NCBI RefSeq assembly: GCF_946480185.1 | Contig: NZ_CAMLIG010000033.1 | Location: forward strand, 1 to 45,786 | From: an uncultured Pedobacter sp. | GTDB lineage: Bacteria > Bacteroidota > Bacteroidia > Sphingobacteriales > Sphingobacteriaceae | Length of the DNA stretch: 45,786 nucleotides | Reading direction: 5' to 3' | Shown here: one piece after another, positions 14,382-21,928 of the stretch | Layout: each line of letters begins with the position of its first letter | Position numbering within the stretch: position 1 is the first letter of the stretch | Position numbers and translations under genes: made by a program | Notes under the pieces: generated by a model | Seen by the model: the letters and a program-made list of their open reading frames with translations, nothing else | What the model was told of the DNA's origin: nothing | Database searches by the model: none

Positions 14382-16289
14382 ATGAGTTTTAAAATTTCGT
14401 CTTTCGACGAGTATAAAAAGGCGTATCAAAAAAGTGTTGATCAGCCGGAGGCTTTTTGGGCAGATATTGCCGAAAACTTTACTTGGAAAAAAAAGTGGGA
14501 TAAAGTTTTAGATTGGAACTTTAAAGATCCAAAAATTGAATGGTTTAAAGGTGCCAAATTAAACATTACAGAAAACTGTATAGATAGGCATTTAAAAGAC
14601 AAAGCCGACCAACCGGCAATTATTTGGGAAGCGAACGATCCGCATGAACATCATCGGGTGTTAACCTACAAGCAACTGCATGAAAAGGTTTGTTTGTTTG
14701 CCAATGTTTTAAAAAGCAACGGCGTTAAAAAAGGCGATAGGGTTTGTATCTATATGCCTATGGTTCCAGAATTGGCTATTGCTGTTTTGGCTTGCGCCAG
14801 AATAGGAGCTATTCATTCTGTTGTGTTTGGAGGTTTTTCTGCACAATCTATCGCAGATAGAATCAATGATGCACAATGCGAGATGGTGATTACTGCAGAC
14901 GGTGGTTTTAGAGGAGCAAAAGATATTCCGTTAAAAAACGTGATTGACGATGCGCTGGTGCAATGCCCTTCTGTTAAAACGGTAATTGTTTTAACACGTA
15001 CCCGTACGCCAATATCAATGATTAAAGGCAGAGATAAATGGTGGCAAGATGAAATCAACAAAGTAGAAACATTAGGCTTGATTGACTGCCCGGCGGAAGA
15101 AATGGATGCGGAAGATGAACTGTTTATTCTTTATACATCAGGTTCAACCGGCAAACCAAAAGGTGTAGTGCATACTACTGCTGGTTATATGATTTATACC
15201 GCTTATACTTTCCAAAATGTTTTCCAATATCAGCCAGAAGATGTTTATTTCTGTACGGCAGATATCGGTTGGATTACAGGCCACTCTTATATTATTTACG
15301 GCCCCTTAGCACAAGGTGCCACAACGCTTATGTTTGAAGGTGTGCCTACTTACCCGGATGCCGGTAGGTTTTGGGACATTGTAGATAAGTTTGAAGTGAA
15401 TACTTTATACACTGCGCCAACGGCAATCCGTTCTTTAATGCAATCTGGATTAGATTATGTGAAGAATAAGGATTTGTCTTCTTTAAAAGTTTTAGGCTCG
15501 GTAGGGGAACCTATTAACGAAGAAGCTTGGCACTGGTACAACGACAATATTGGAAAAGGACGATGCCCAATTGTTGATACGTGGTGGCAAACAGAAAACG
15601 GTGGGATTTTAATTTCACCGATAGCGAACGTTACTCCTTTAAAGCCATGTTATGCAACTCTGCCATTGCCTGGTGTTCAGCCGGTGTTGGTAGATGAGAA
15701 TGGTACGGTGATAGAAGGAAACGGAGTTTCTGGAAATCTTTGTATCAAATTTCCGTGGCCCGGAATGTTGCGCACCACTTATGGAGATCATGAGCGTTGC
15801 AGGCAAACTTATTTTTCTACATATGAGAATATGTATTTTACTGGCGACGGTTGTTTAAGAGATGAAGATGGCTATTACAGAATAACAGGCAGGGTTGATG
15901 ATGTAATCAACGTATCCGGACATAGAATTGGAACTGCCGAGGTAGAAAATGCCATCAACATGTTTACGGATGTGGTAGAATCAGCCGTGGTAGGTTATCC
16001 GCATGAAATTAAAGGACAGGGAATTTATGCTTATGTAATTTTAGATAAGGATTCTGGAGATGAAGAACTGACCAAAAAAGATATAGCAATGACAGTAAGC
16101 CGGATTATTGGCGCTATCGCAAGACCAGATAAAATTCAGTTTGTAACAGGCTTACCAAAAACGAGATCTGGTAAAATTATGAGACGTATTTTAAGAAAAA
16201 TAGCGGAAGGTGATATGTCAAATGTTGGTGATACTTCTACTTTGCTTGACCCCGCTGTTGTTGAGGATATCATTAAAGGGAAAGTATAG
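14382..16289 (+). CDS. acs: Acetyl-coenzyme A synthetase
   Basis: Activates acetate to acetyl-CoA through acetyl-AMP. The 635-aa product has the ACS N-terminal domain and the AMP-binding P-loop YTSGSTGKPKG near residue 250. DTWWQTENGG near 398 is the acetate-pocket motif. YFTGDGCLRDEDGYYRITGR near 487 is the hinge, with VSGHRIGTAEVE after it. KTRSGKIMRRILRK near 593 holds the catalytic Lys that protein acetylation regulates in the family. Length is standard. It is a single gene followed by a palindromic element. With pyruvate dehydrogenase in this window it supplies the second route to acetyl-CoA. Confidence 0.97.
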   Translation: MSFKISSFDEYKKAYQKSVDQPEAFWADIAENFTWKKKWDKVLDWNFKDPKIEWFKGAKLNITENCIDRHLKDKADQPAIIWEANDPHEHHRVLTYKQLHEKVCLFANVLKSNGVKKGDRVCIYMPMVPELAIAVLACARIGAIHSVVFGGFSAQSIADRINDAQCEMVITADGGFRGAKDIPLKNVIDDALVQCPSVKTVIVLTRTRTPISMIKGRDKWWQDEINKVETLGLIDCPAEEMDAEDELFILYTSGSTGKPKGVVHTTAGYMIYTAYTFQNVFQYQPEDVYFCTADIGWITGHSYIIYGPLAQGATTLMFEGVPTYPDAGRFWDIVDKFEVNTLYTAPTAIRSLMQSGLDYVKNKDLSSLKVLGSVGEPINEEAWHWYNDNIGKGRCPIVDTWWQTENGGILISPIANVTPLKPCYATLPLPGVQPVLVDENGTVIEGNGVSGNLCIKFPWPGMLRTTYGDHERCRQTYFSTYENMYFTGDGCLRDEDGYYRITGRVDDVINVSGHRIGTAEVENAINMFTDVVESAVVGYPHEIKGQGIYAYVILDKDSGDEELTKKDIAMTVSRIIGAIARPDKIQFVTGLPKTRSGKIMRRILRKIAEGDMSNVGDTSTLLDPAVVEDIIKGKV

Positions 16290-16304
16290 AGAAAAGATGC
16301 GAGA

Positions 16305-16348
16305 ATCAAGAAACAAGAGCCAAGATTGAACGGCTCTTGTTTCTTGAT
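16305..16348. repeat. 17-bp perfect palindrome after acs
   Basis: ATCAAGAAACAAGAGCC (16305-16321) is the exact reverse complement of 16332-16348 across a 10-base loop. The T-run expected of a terminator is weak (CCTACTTTTCC follows). The ATCAAGAAACAAGA type of sequence resembles dispersed intergenic repeats I associate with Pedobacter-like genomes. It may end acs transcription as well. Confidence 0.7.
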
Positions 16349-16376
16349 CCTACTTTTCCTGCGTCTCTTTTTAGAC

Positions 16377-16391
16377 TGGCATGATGGTTGG
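16377..16391 (+). promoter_or_regulatory. Putative sigma-54 type -24/-12 promoter of csbD
   Basis: TGGCATG-N4-TTGG matches TGGCACG-N4-TTGC at 9 of 11 defined positions with exact spacing; the -12 C is G here. Transcription would start near 16402, 37 bases before the csbD ATG. Confidence 0.45.
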
Positions 16392-16438
16392 TTAATTATA
16401 AGCAGTTAATCTATTTATAAAAACTAAAAAACAAGATC

Positions 16439-16624
16439 ATGGATAAGTTAGAATTTAAAGGAACTTGGAATGAGGTAAAGGGAAAAGCAAAACAAGCTTA
16501 CGGCGACTTGACTGATGACGATTTAAAATACGAAGAAGGAAAAGGCGACGAAACAGTCGGAAAATTGCAACAAAAATTAGGTAAAACCAGAGATGAAGTT
16601 GTGGATTGGATCAAAAACTTATAA
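16439..16624 (+). CDS. CsbD family stress protein
   Basis: A 61-aa hydrophilic protein with the CsbD pattern: [20 protein letters not shown] at residues 5-24, [20 protein letters not shown] in the middle, and [12 protein letters not shown] at the end. CsbD proteins accumulate under general stress, but their molecular role is unknown. It is monocistronic, with a sigma-54-like site 48 bases upstream and a strong terminator downstream. Stress induction is inferred from family and promoter. Confidence 0.92.
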   Translation: MDKLEFKGTWNEVKGKAKQAYGDLTDDDLKYEEGKGDETVGKLQQKLGKTRDEVVDWIKNL

Positions 16625-16641
16625 GTAATCACCTTTCTCTT

Positions 16642-16680
16642 AAAATGCCTCAGAAATTAATTATTCTGAGGCATTTTTTT
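16642..16680 (+). terminator. Terminator of csbD
   Basis: AAAATGCCTCAGAA (16642-16655) pairs with TTCTGAGGCATTTT (16664-16677), followed by more T. Confidence 0.9.
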
Positions 16681-16792
16681 GTGTCCGTATTTTTAGAAAC
16701 ATTGTCCAAATAAATTTTTGTGTGCTAAATTTTTGGAGCATAAAACGCTATACAACCTCATTAAACAGCTAATTATATCAAATTTAAATTTT

Positions 16793-16808
16793 TGGCACTC
16801 ACTTTGAT
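16793..16808 (+). promoter_or_regulatory. Second putative sigma-54 type -24/-12 site
   Basis: TGGCACT-N4-TTGAT fits TGGCACG-N4-TTGCW at 9 of 11 defined positions with exact spacing (mismatches: the G after CAC, and the -12 C). It points at a stretch with no ORF that ends in a terminator. Confidence 0.4.
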
Positions 16809-16817
16809 TGTTGTTAA

Positions 16818-16899
16818 ATGTCTTTGACGAAGAGACATTTCATACGTTTAGGTTTAGGTTTAGTAAAAAGGAAACGCCCATCGTTTCCTTTTTCATTTT
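16818..16899 (+). ncRNA. Candidate small RNA with intrinsic terminator
   Basis: The predicted transcript begins about 12 bases after the sigma-54-like -12 box. It contains an inverted repeat (AAATGTCT 16816-16823 with AGACATTT 16833-16840), then three copies of GTTTAG (16846-16863). It ends in a perfect 12-bp hairpin (AAAAAGGAAACG 16865-16876 with CGTTTCCTTTTT 16882-16893, loop 5). No coding frame fits. The strong terminator has no other gene to serve: csbD already has its own at 16642-16680. Existence of the RNA is inferred. Confidence 0.4.
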
Positions 16900-17075
16900 A
16901 TAAGAATTTTGACCAAGTTAGATTTGGAAAATATTAAAGAATAAAAAGCAATTATCCCTAAACTTTAAATAGATTAACATCAAGAAGATTAAAACTAAGT
17001 TGCTTTCTTTTGTTTTTAATATTAAAGGTGTTTTTCGGGAATCTTTTTTAGCCGTTTATTCTTATATTTAATTTT

Positions 17076-17936
17076 ATGAAAAAGATCGCATTAGTTACCG
17101 GAACTTCTACCGGCTTGGGTTTAGAAACAAGTATCAAACTTGCAAAAGCTGGATATTTAGTTTACGCAACAATGAGGAACTTAGATAAGCAAGAACTTTT
17201 AAGAAGCAAAGCCGAAAGTTCAGGAGTTTCTTTAGAGATTCGGCAGTTGGATGTTTCTAATTTAGAAAGTATTAAAGAATGTATTACAGCTATTATTAGT
17301 GAGGTGGGGCGAATTGATGTACTAATCAACAACGCTGGTGCTGGATTTTTGAAACCGTCAGAACTTACCTCAGATGAGGAGCTTCAAAAAGTTACGGACG
17401 TTAATTATTTTGGAACCGTAAGGTGCATTAATGCAGTTCTTCCTATTATGAGGGCACAAAAAAGTGGACGTATTATTAATATAAGTTCTATTGGAGGTTT
17501 GGTTGGACAACCCTTTAATGAAATTTATTGCGCAGCAAAATTTGCTCTAGAAGGATATACAGAAGGATTGGCGAGCTATATTACTCCTTTTTTTAATATA
17601 AAATTTACCTTATTGGAACCTGGAGGCATCACTACTGAATTTGCAAATTCTGTTTTTAAGGATTTAAAGAAATCGGGAGGTATCACAGGAGATTATGAAG
17701 AGATTCTTAATCAATACGTTGGTGGGATGCAAAACAGATCTAAGGAAGAAGTCGCAAAGATTTATCAAACAGGAGAACAAGTTGCTGAAGTAATTATGGA
17801 ATTACTGAAAAATGAGAATCCTCCCCTAAGAGTTAGAACTTCCGACTGGTCTAATAGTTTTACCGAGCTAAAAACCAAAGCCGACCCACACGGATTGATC
17901 CTTCATAATGCATTGGTGAAAAGCTATTTTAAATAG
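17076..17936 (+). CDS. Short-chain dehydrogenase/reductase
   Basis: A classical SDR of 286 aa: the cofactor loop TGTSTGLG lies at residues 8-15 and the NNAG motif in VLINNAGAGFLK near 86. The catalytic Ser is in INISSIGGLVGQP near 137 and Tyr-x3-Lys in EIYCAAKFALEGY near 151-163. The C-terminal extension (LLEPGGITTEFANSVF onward) is like the subgroup annotated as SDR family oxidoreductase or retinol-dehydrogenase-like. The substrate cannot be read from the sequence. It is a lone gene with no clear operon partner. Confidence 0.9.
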   Translation: MKKIALVTGTSTGLGLETSIKLAKAGYLVYATMRNLDKQELLRSKAESSGVSLEIRQLDVSNLESIKECITAIISEVGRIDVLINNAGAGFLKPSELTSDEELQKVTDVNYFGTVRCINAVLPIMRAQKSGRIINISSIGGLVGQPFNEIYCAAKFALEGYTEGLASYITPFFNIKFTLLEPGGITTEFANSVFKDLKKSGGITGDYEEILNQYVGGMQNRSKEEVAKIYQTGEQVAEVIMELLKNENPPLRVRTSDWSNSFTELKTKADPHGLILHNALVKSYFK

Positions 17937-18085
17937 CTTTCATCTGGAGTACGTATATTCTAAAACTTTTTTTGGAATTAAGAACTAATTGTGAAAGCGT
18001 TCAAAAGAAAAATTGGTAGCGTAAATTTTTCTGCCCTTAACTTTCCTTTACAAAACAATTTGCTTTTACATCCGTTAATCTGCAA

Positions 18086-18640
18086 ATGAAAAACATACTT
18101 TTCTTCGGGGATAGCCTAACCGCTGGTTACGGACTTGCAAACCCCTCCAAAGATTCATTCCCTGCTCTTATAGAAAAGAAAATAAGAGCAGCCTGTTTTG
18201 GATATAAAGTCATTAACGCAGGCCTTAGCGGTGAAACAAGTCAAGGTGGGTTAAACCGAATTTCCATTGTGTTAAATGAGCCTGTCGATATTTTTGTATT
18301 GGGTCTTGGCGCAAACGATTTGTTACGGGGTATTAATCCGGTACAAACCACACAAAATCTACAAAGTATTATTGATCAAGTAAAGCTTAAAAATCCGGCG
18401 GTTCACCTGGTGTTATTGGGAATGGAATTTCCAGATATATTTCCGTTTCCTCAGTTAAATGCTTTTCGGAATGTATTCAGAGATTTGGCTACAAAAAATA
18501 AGATGGATTTCCTTCCTTTTCTGTTAAAAGATGTAGCTGGTATTCCTCGTCTTAATTTAGCGGATGGTTTACATCCAACAGCAGAGGGCTATAAAATTAT
18601 TGCAGAGAACGTTTGGAAACTGATGGAACCTTTTTTATAA
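18086..18640 (+). CDS. SGNH/GDSL hydrolase, TesA-like arylesterase/thioesterase
   Basis: The 184-aa enzyme has block I FFGDSLTAGYGL (nucleophile S10 region), block II Gly in INAGLSGETSQGG, block III GLGANDLLRG (oxyanion Asn), and block V DGLHPTAEGYK with the catalytic Asp-His. This is the TesA/arylesterase group. Unlike E. coli TesA it has no signal peptide, so it should be cytoplasmic. The exact ester substrate is unknown. It is convergent with the ClC gene. Confidence 0.9.
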   Translation: MKNILFFGDSLTAGYGLANPSKDSFPALIEKKIRAACFGYKVINAGLSGETSQGGLNRISIVLNEPVDIFVLGLGANDLLRGINPVQTTQNLQSIIDQVKLKNPAVHLVLLGMEFPDIFPFPQLNAFRNVFRDLATKNKMDFLPFLLKDVAGIPRLNLADGLHPTAEGYKIIAENVWKLMEPFL

Positions 18641-18726
18641 AATTTGACGAGCTAGTATTACGATACATTCAGCCCAGTTTTTTAATGGAAAGTTGGGTAA
18701 AAACTTTAATTTTCACTACTCCAAAC

Positions 18727-20517
18727 TTACTTACTAAACAACAAATCCGGGTTACTCAAATATTGGTTGTAAATCATCAGTAATTTATACTTTGATACAT
18801 GTGCCACTACTTGGCCATTTTTTCTTACCAGCAGATGTTCCTCTTTAATAATTGATGGGTTTCCTGATAGCTTTTTTCTTAGGCCGGTAAAATCAACCAC
18901 CTCAAAATCAGTATCCATAATTTCTTTCGCAGTTTTTACATCATAAGTGTCAAAATCTTTTAAAAGCGTTCTTAATGTTTTTAGTTCAATAATTCCAACA
19001 ATTTTATTTTCGGAGTTGACTACCGGAGCCAGCGCAAATTCAAAAGCAGAAAAGTGTTCAATGATGTTTCTCAACTTATCTCCCTCGTTCACAAAATCCT
19101 TCACCGGTTCAATGATATCATTCATATTAATCTGGTTAATAATGAATTTCTCCATCTGTAACGTTCCATGCCCTGCAGAAACCAGTGGATTCACTTTGTC
19201 GAAATAGTTTTTTACGGTATAAGCTACAGCGGTTACAATCATCAAAGGAACTATAATAGCATAGCTTTCGGTGGTATCGGCAATTAAAAAAATAGCAGTA
19301 ACAGGCGCCCGCATTACGCAGGCAAATGTAGCGGCCATCCCTAAAAAAACGAAAGTATTTGGAGCTAAGCCTGCCAAATCTCCAGAGACCACAAAAACGG
19401 TTTTAAACACCACATATCCCATTAATCCACCGGCAACTAAAGATGGAGCAAAGTAACCGCCTTCCCCGCCAGCGGCTAAACTTAATCCCGTGGTTATTGG
19501 GCGTAATAGCAATAGTGCGATAATTAAGATTAATCCGTTAAAAGGTTGAAAAATAGGATTCGCCAATAAAGAATGTTTCCACAGCATAGGCTCTTGTCCG
19601 TGAAGTAATTTATTGATGGAAACATAACCTTCTCCATATAGTGCCGGAAAAAAATAAATCAATGCACCTAAAATAGAACCACCTGCCAAAGCAATTATCC
19701 ACGGATTCCCCAGTCGGGCTAACCTACGGAAGCAGAAGCTATAAGCCTTTGTCATATAGGCTGCGGTAAGCATTCCGGCAATGCCAATGATCACTACATA
19801 AGGTAAACTCTGGTACGAAAATTCGTTGATGTGGACATCAAATCTTAGGTTTTGGCCCATAATTAGCTCGAACAAAATTTTCCCGGCTGCAGAGGAAATC
19901 AATAAGGGAATTAATAAAGAAGGCGTAAAACCTGGCAAAACCACTTCTAAGGCAAACAAAAATCCGCCAATGGGCGCATTATACATTGCAGATATTCCGG
20001 ATGCTGTTCCGCAACCTATCAATAATGTCCGCAGTTTATAACTTAAGCCCAACCGTTTTCCTAAGTTGGAACCAATGGATGCGCCGGACGTAATAATGGC
20101 CGACTCCATACCCGAACTGCCGCCAAAACCAATGGTAATGGCAGCACTAATTACCTTGCTATATATTAAGCGTAATTTAATAATCGACTGATGGTTCTCT
20201 ATCGCATCAATCACATTACGCATCCCTTTAAAATAGCTGGTGGTTTTAAAAGCGGTTTGGTTCAATAAGTTTACCAATAGCAAACCCACTAAAGGTACTA
20301 AAAACAAAACGTAGCCAGGAAAAAAACTGACCGCGTAATTTTCTATAGCGTAGGTGATTTGTTTGATTAAAATAGCCGCCAAACCAACGATTAATCCAAC
20401 AATTAAGCTCAACAAAATAACCGTTAGGTTCTTGTTTTTTTGTTGGTCAATAATCAGCCCTAGTTTTATCCTTAGCTTTTTTAACTTTGTAAAATAGTGA
20501 CTGCTGATTTTCGGCAT
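18727..20517 (-). CDS. ClC-family chloride channel/transporter with CBS region
   Basis: An integral membrane protein of 596 aa with about ten hydrophobic segments, from VILLSLIVGLIVGLAAILIK near residue 30 to about 450. A cytoplasmic tail follows with CBS-like halves (MNDIIEPVKDFVNEGDKLRN and DTDFEVVDFTGLRKKL). ClC landmarks are GFGGSSGMESAIITSGASIG near residue 132, in place of the classic GREGP but keeping the gating Glu, and GGEGGYFAPSLVAGG near 345, in place of GKIFAPS-type. The start was set at ATG 20517 (MPKISSHYFTKLKK). The longer frame from 20685 overlaps surE and is implausible. It is divergent from surE with a 27-base gap. Confidence 0.9.
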   Translation of the reverse strand: MPKISSHYFTKLKKLRIKLGLIIDQQKNKNLTVILLSLIVGLIVGLAAILIKQITYAIENYAVSFFPGYVLFLVPLVGLLLVNLLNQTAFKTTSYFKGMRNVIDAIENHQSIIKLRLIYSKVISAAITIGFGGSSGMESAIITSGASIGSNLGKRLGLSYKLRTLLIGCGTASGISAMYNAPIGGFLFALEVVLPGFTPSLLIPLLISSAAGKILFELIMGQNLRFDVHINEFSYQSLPYVVIIGIAGMLTAAYMTKAYSFCFRRLARLGNPWIIALAGGSILGALIYFFPALYGEGYVSINKLLHGQEPMLWKHSLLANPIFQPFNGLILIIALLLLRPITTGLSLAAGGEGGYFAPSLVAGGLMGYVVFKTVFVVSGDLAGLAPNTFVFLGMAATFACVMRAPVTAIFLIADTTESYAIIVPLMIVTAVAYTVKNYFDKVNPLVSAGHGTLQMEKFIINQINMNDIIEPVKDFVNEGDKLRNIIEHFSAFEFALAPVVNSENKIVGIIELKTLRTLLKDFDTYDVKTAKEIMDTDFEVVDFTGLRKKLSGNPSIIKEEHLLVRKNGQVVAHVSKYKLLMIYNQYLSNPDLLFSK

Positions 20518-20544
20518 AACGTAATTTATACAAAATAGATACCA

Positions 20545-21318
20545 ATGAGCAAAAAACCAAGAATATTGGTGGTAAACGATGATGGCATTACCGCACCCGG
20601 CATAAAAACATTGATAGAAGTAGCAAAGGAAATTGGCGAAGTTACGGTTGTAGCACCAGACAGCCCACAGTCTGGCATGGGCCACGCCATTACCATAGGC
20701 AAGCCTTTACGTTTAGATAAAGTTCATTTATACGAAGGTGTTGAAATGTATAAATGCTCTGGCACTCCGGTTGACTGTGTTAAACTGGCCGTTAACAAGA
20801 TTTTTAAAGGACAGAAACCACATTTATGTGTTTCTGGAATCAATCACGGGCTTAACAATTCCATTAACGTTATTTATTCTGGAACCATGTCTGCGGCGGT
20901 AGAAGGTGCCATCGAAAGCATTCCATCTATCGGCTTTTCTTTGGATGATTTTACTTGGGAGGCAAACTTTGAACCCTGCAAGCAGTATATAAAAGAAATT
21001 TGTTCGCAGACATTAAAAAACGGATTGCCTCAAGGAGTGTTGTTGAACGTAAATTTCCCTAACCATACAGCGCCTATAAAAGGCATTAAAATTTGCAGAC
21101 AAGCGAATGCAAAATGGGCAGAGGAATTTGACGAAAGAAAAGACCCGCATAACCGCGACTATTATTGGTTGACCGGAGTTTTCCAAAACAATGATAAAGG
21201 AGAGGATTCTGATGTTTGGGCCTTAAATAATCATTATGTATCTGTGGTTCCTGTGCAGTTTGATATGACGGCGCACCACGCAATTTCTACGTTAAATGGC
21301 TGGAATTTCAATGTTTAA
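20545..21318 (+). CDS. surE: 5'/3'-nucleotidase SurE
   Basis: A metal-dependent nucleotidase acting on nucleoside monophosphates. The 257-aa product has the metal site VNDDGITAPGI near residues 9-19 (D11, D12). APDSPQSGMGHAIT follows near 38, then the invariant Asn in SGINHGLNNSINVIYSGTMS near 98, and TPVDCVKLA near 76. It starts at ATG 20545, and its stop overlaps the next small gene by 8 bases. surE adjacent to lpxB, as here, is a common Bacteroidetes arrangement. Confidence 0.96.
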   Translation: MSKKPRILVVNDDGITAPGIKTLIEVAKEIGEVTVVAPDSPQSGMGHAITIGKPLRLDKVHLYEGVEMYKCSGTPVDCVKLAVNKIFKGQKPHLCVSGINHGLNNSINVIYSGTMSAAVEGAIESIPSIGFSLDDFTWEANFEPCKQYIKEICSQTLKNGLPQGVLLNVNFPNHTAPIKGIKICRQANAKWAEEFDERKDPHNRDYYWLTGVFQNNDKGEDSDVWALNNHYVSVVPVQFDMTAHHAISTLNGWNFNV

Positions 21319-21571
21319 AAAAGATAGTGTTTGGCTAGGCTTAGGCGTGGGACTTTTACTTCCTGCTCTTGCTTTTTTTGTTGTACAGGTGATTAAAAAA
21401 AACCTTATTTTTTTGCAGAAAGACGATTTACTTTACATCGGTTGCGTAGCGCTGAACATGCTGTTGTTAAAATACTTTTATAAAAAAGACATGGAAGCAA
21501 CAGCAAAAGGAATTATTTCGGCAACATTTGTATGCGCCTTTATCTTCTTCTATTATAAATTTAATAAGTAA
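21311..21571 (+). CDS. Small membrane protein, 86 aa
   Basis: Hypothetical protein with three hydrophobic segments: about residues 9-27 (LGLGVGLLLPALAFFVV), 40-56 (LLYIGCVALNMLLLKYF) and 65-82 (AKGIISATFVCAFIFFYY). The start at ATG 21311 overlaps the surE stop (TAA 21316-21318); the earlier ATG at 21296 is deeper in surE. Translational coupling to surE is likely. Function unknown. Confidence 0.8.
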   Translation: MFKKDSVWLGLGVGLLLPALAFFVVQVIKKNLIFLQKDDLLYIGCVALNMLLLKYFYKKDMEATAKGIISATFVCAFIFFYYKFNK

Positions 21572-21830
21572 GAGTTTGACTGATTAAGGGGGGTGTTTTA
21601 GGCGTTTTAACACTCCGTCAGCTGGCGGACCATACTGCATAGGGCATTAGCCATAATGCTGGTATCAGCTTCTATCGTTAACGCAAGTTGTTGAGCAGAA
21701 AGAATAAGTAGAGCCATGCCGTCTTGTCGAACGATAGTAAAACATCTCACAAATAGGCGTTAAATTCTATGAGTTTTTACCTTGCTCGTGAGACGTTTCG
21801 TTCCTCAACGTGACGAAATTTTCTTAAATA
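21572..21830. other. Repeat-rich spacer between the surE operon and lpxB
   Basis: A gap of 357 bases up to lpxB, unusually rich in short inverted repeats for this genome. GCATTA-GCCA-TAATGC lies near 21642-21657, and the larger palindromic element at 21717-21816 is listed separately. No gene is seen until the 30-codon frame at 21831. Confidence 0.5.
21717..21816. repeat. Palindromic intergenic element (about 100 bp)
   Basis: Inner arms AAACATCTCAC (21740-21750) and GTGAGACGTTT (21788-21798) pair with one mismatch around a 37-base loop. The outer flanks also pair loosely (CCGTCTTGTCGAACG left, CGTTCCTCAACGTGACG right). The CATCTCACAAATAGGCGTTA / CTTGCTCGTGAGA style resembles palindromic elements I recall as dispersed in Sphingobacteriaceae intergenic regions. 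Confidence 0.6.
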
Positions 21831-21923
21831 ATGACATTGGATTATGAGACTAAATTGGTAGACAAGAAAATTTTAGTCGAAAAAATGAACCGATTAGCTG
21901 AGCTATTTGATTATAAACACTAA
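21831..21923 (+). CDS. Possible 30-aa peptide upstream of lpxB
   Basis: An ATG-started frame of 30 codons (MTLDYETKLVDKKILVEKMN then RLAELFDYKH) ends 5 bases before the lpxB ATG. The amphipathic helical pattern and tight spacing support a real leader gene or the tail of a decayed one. No family is recognised. Upstream of the ATG there is an in-frame stop at once, so it is not an extension of a longer frame. Confidence 0.35.
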   Translation: MTLDYETKLVDKKILVEKMNRLAELFDYKH

Positions 21924-21928
21924 CCAAA

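Larger units (their letters stand above)
16681..17075. other. 395-base gap between csbD and the SDR gene
   Basis: It holds the sigma-54-like site (16793-16808) and the terminator-ended candidate RNA described separately. The remainder (16681-16790 and 16900-17075) is AT-rich with no ORF. The promoter of the SDR gene was not identified. Confidence 0.5.

Noticed and set aside
16846..16863. GTTTAG triplicate as a telomere-like or CRISPR-type repeat
   Set aside because: Only three 6-bp units without spacers; treated as part of the candidate small RNA.
20518..20685. N-terminal extension of the ClC gene to 20685
   Set aside because: It overlaps surE on the opposite strand and encodes an atypical Cys/Trp/Tyr-rich stretch; ATG 20517 gives a normal ClC N-terminus.
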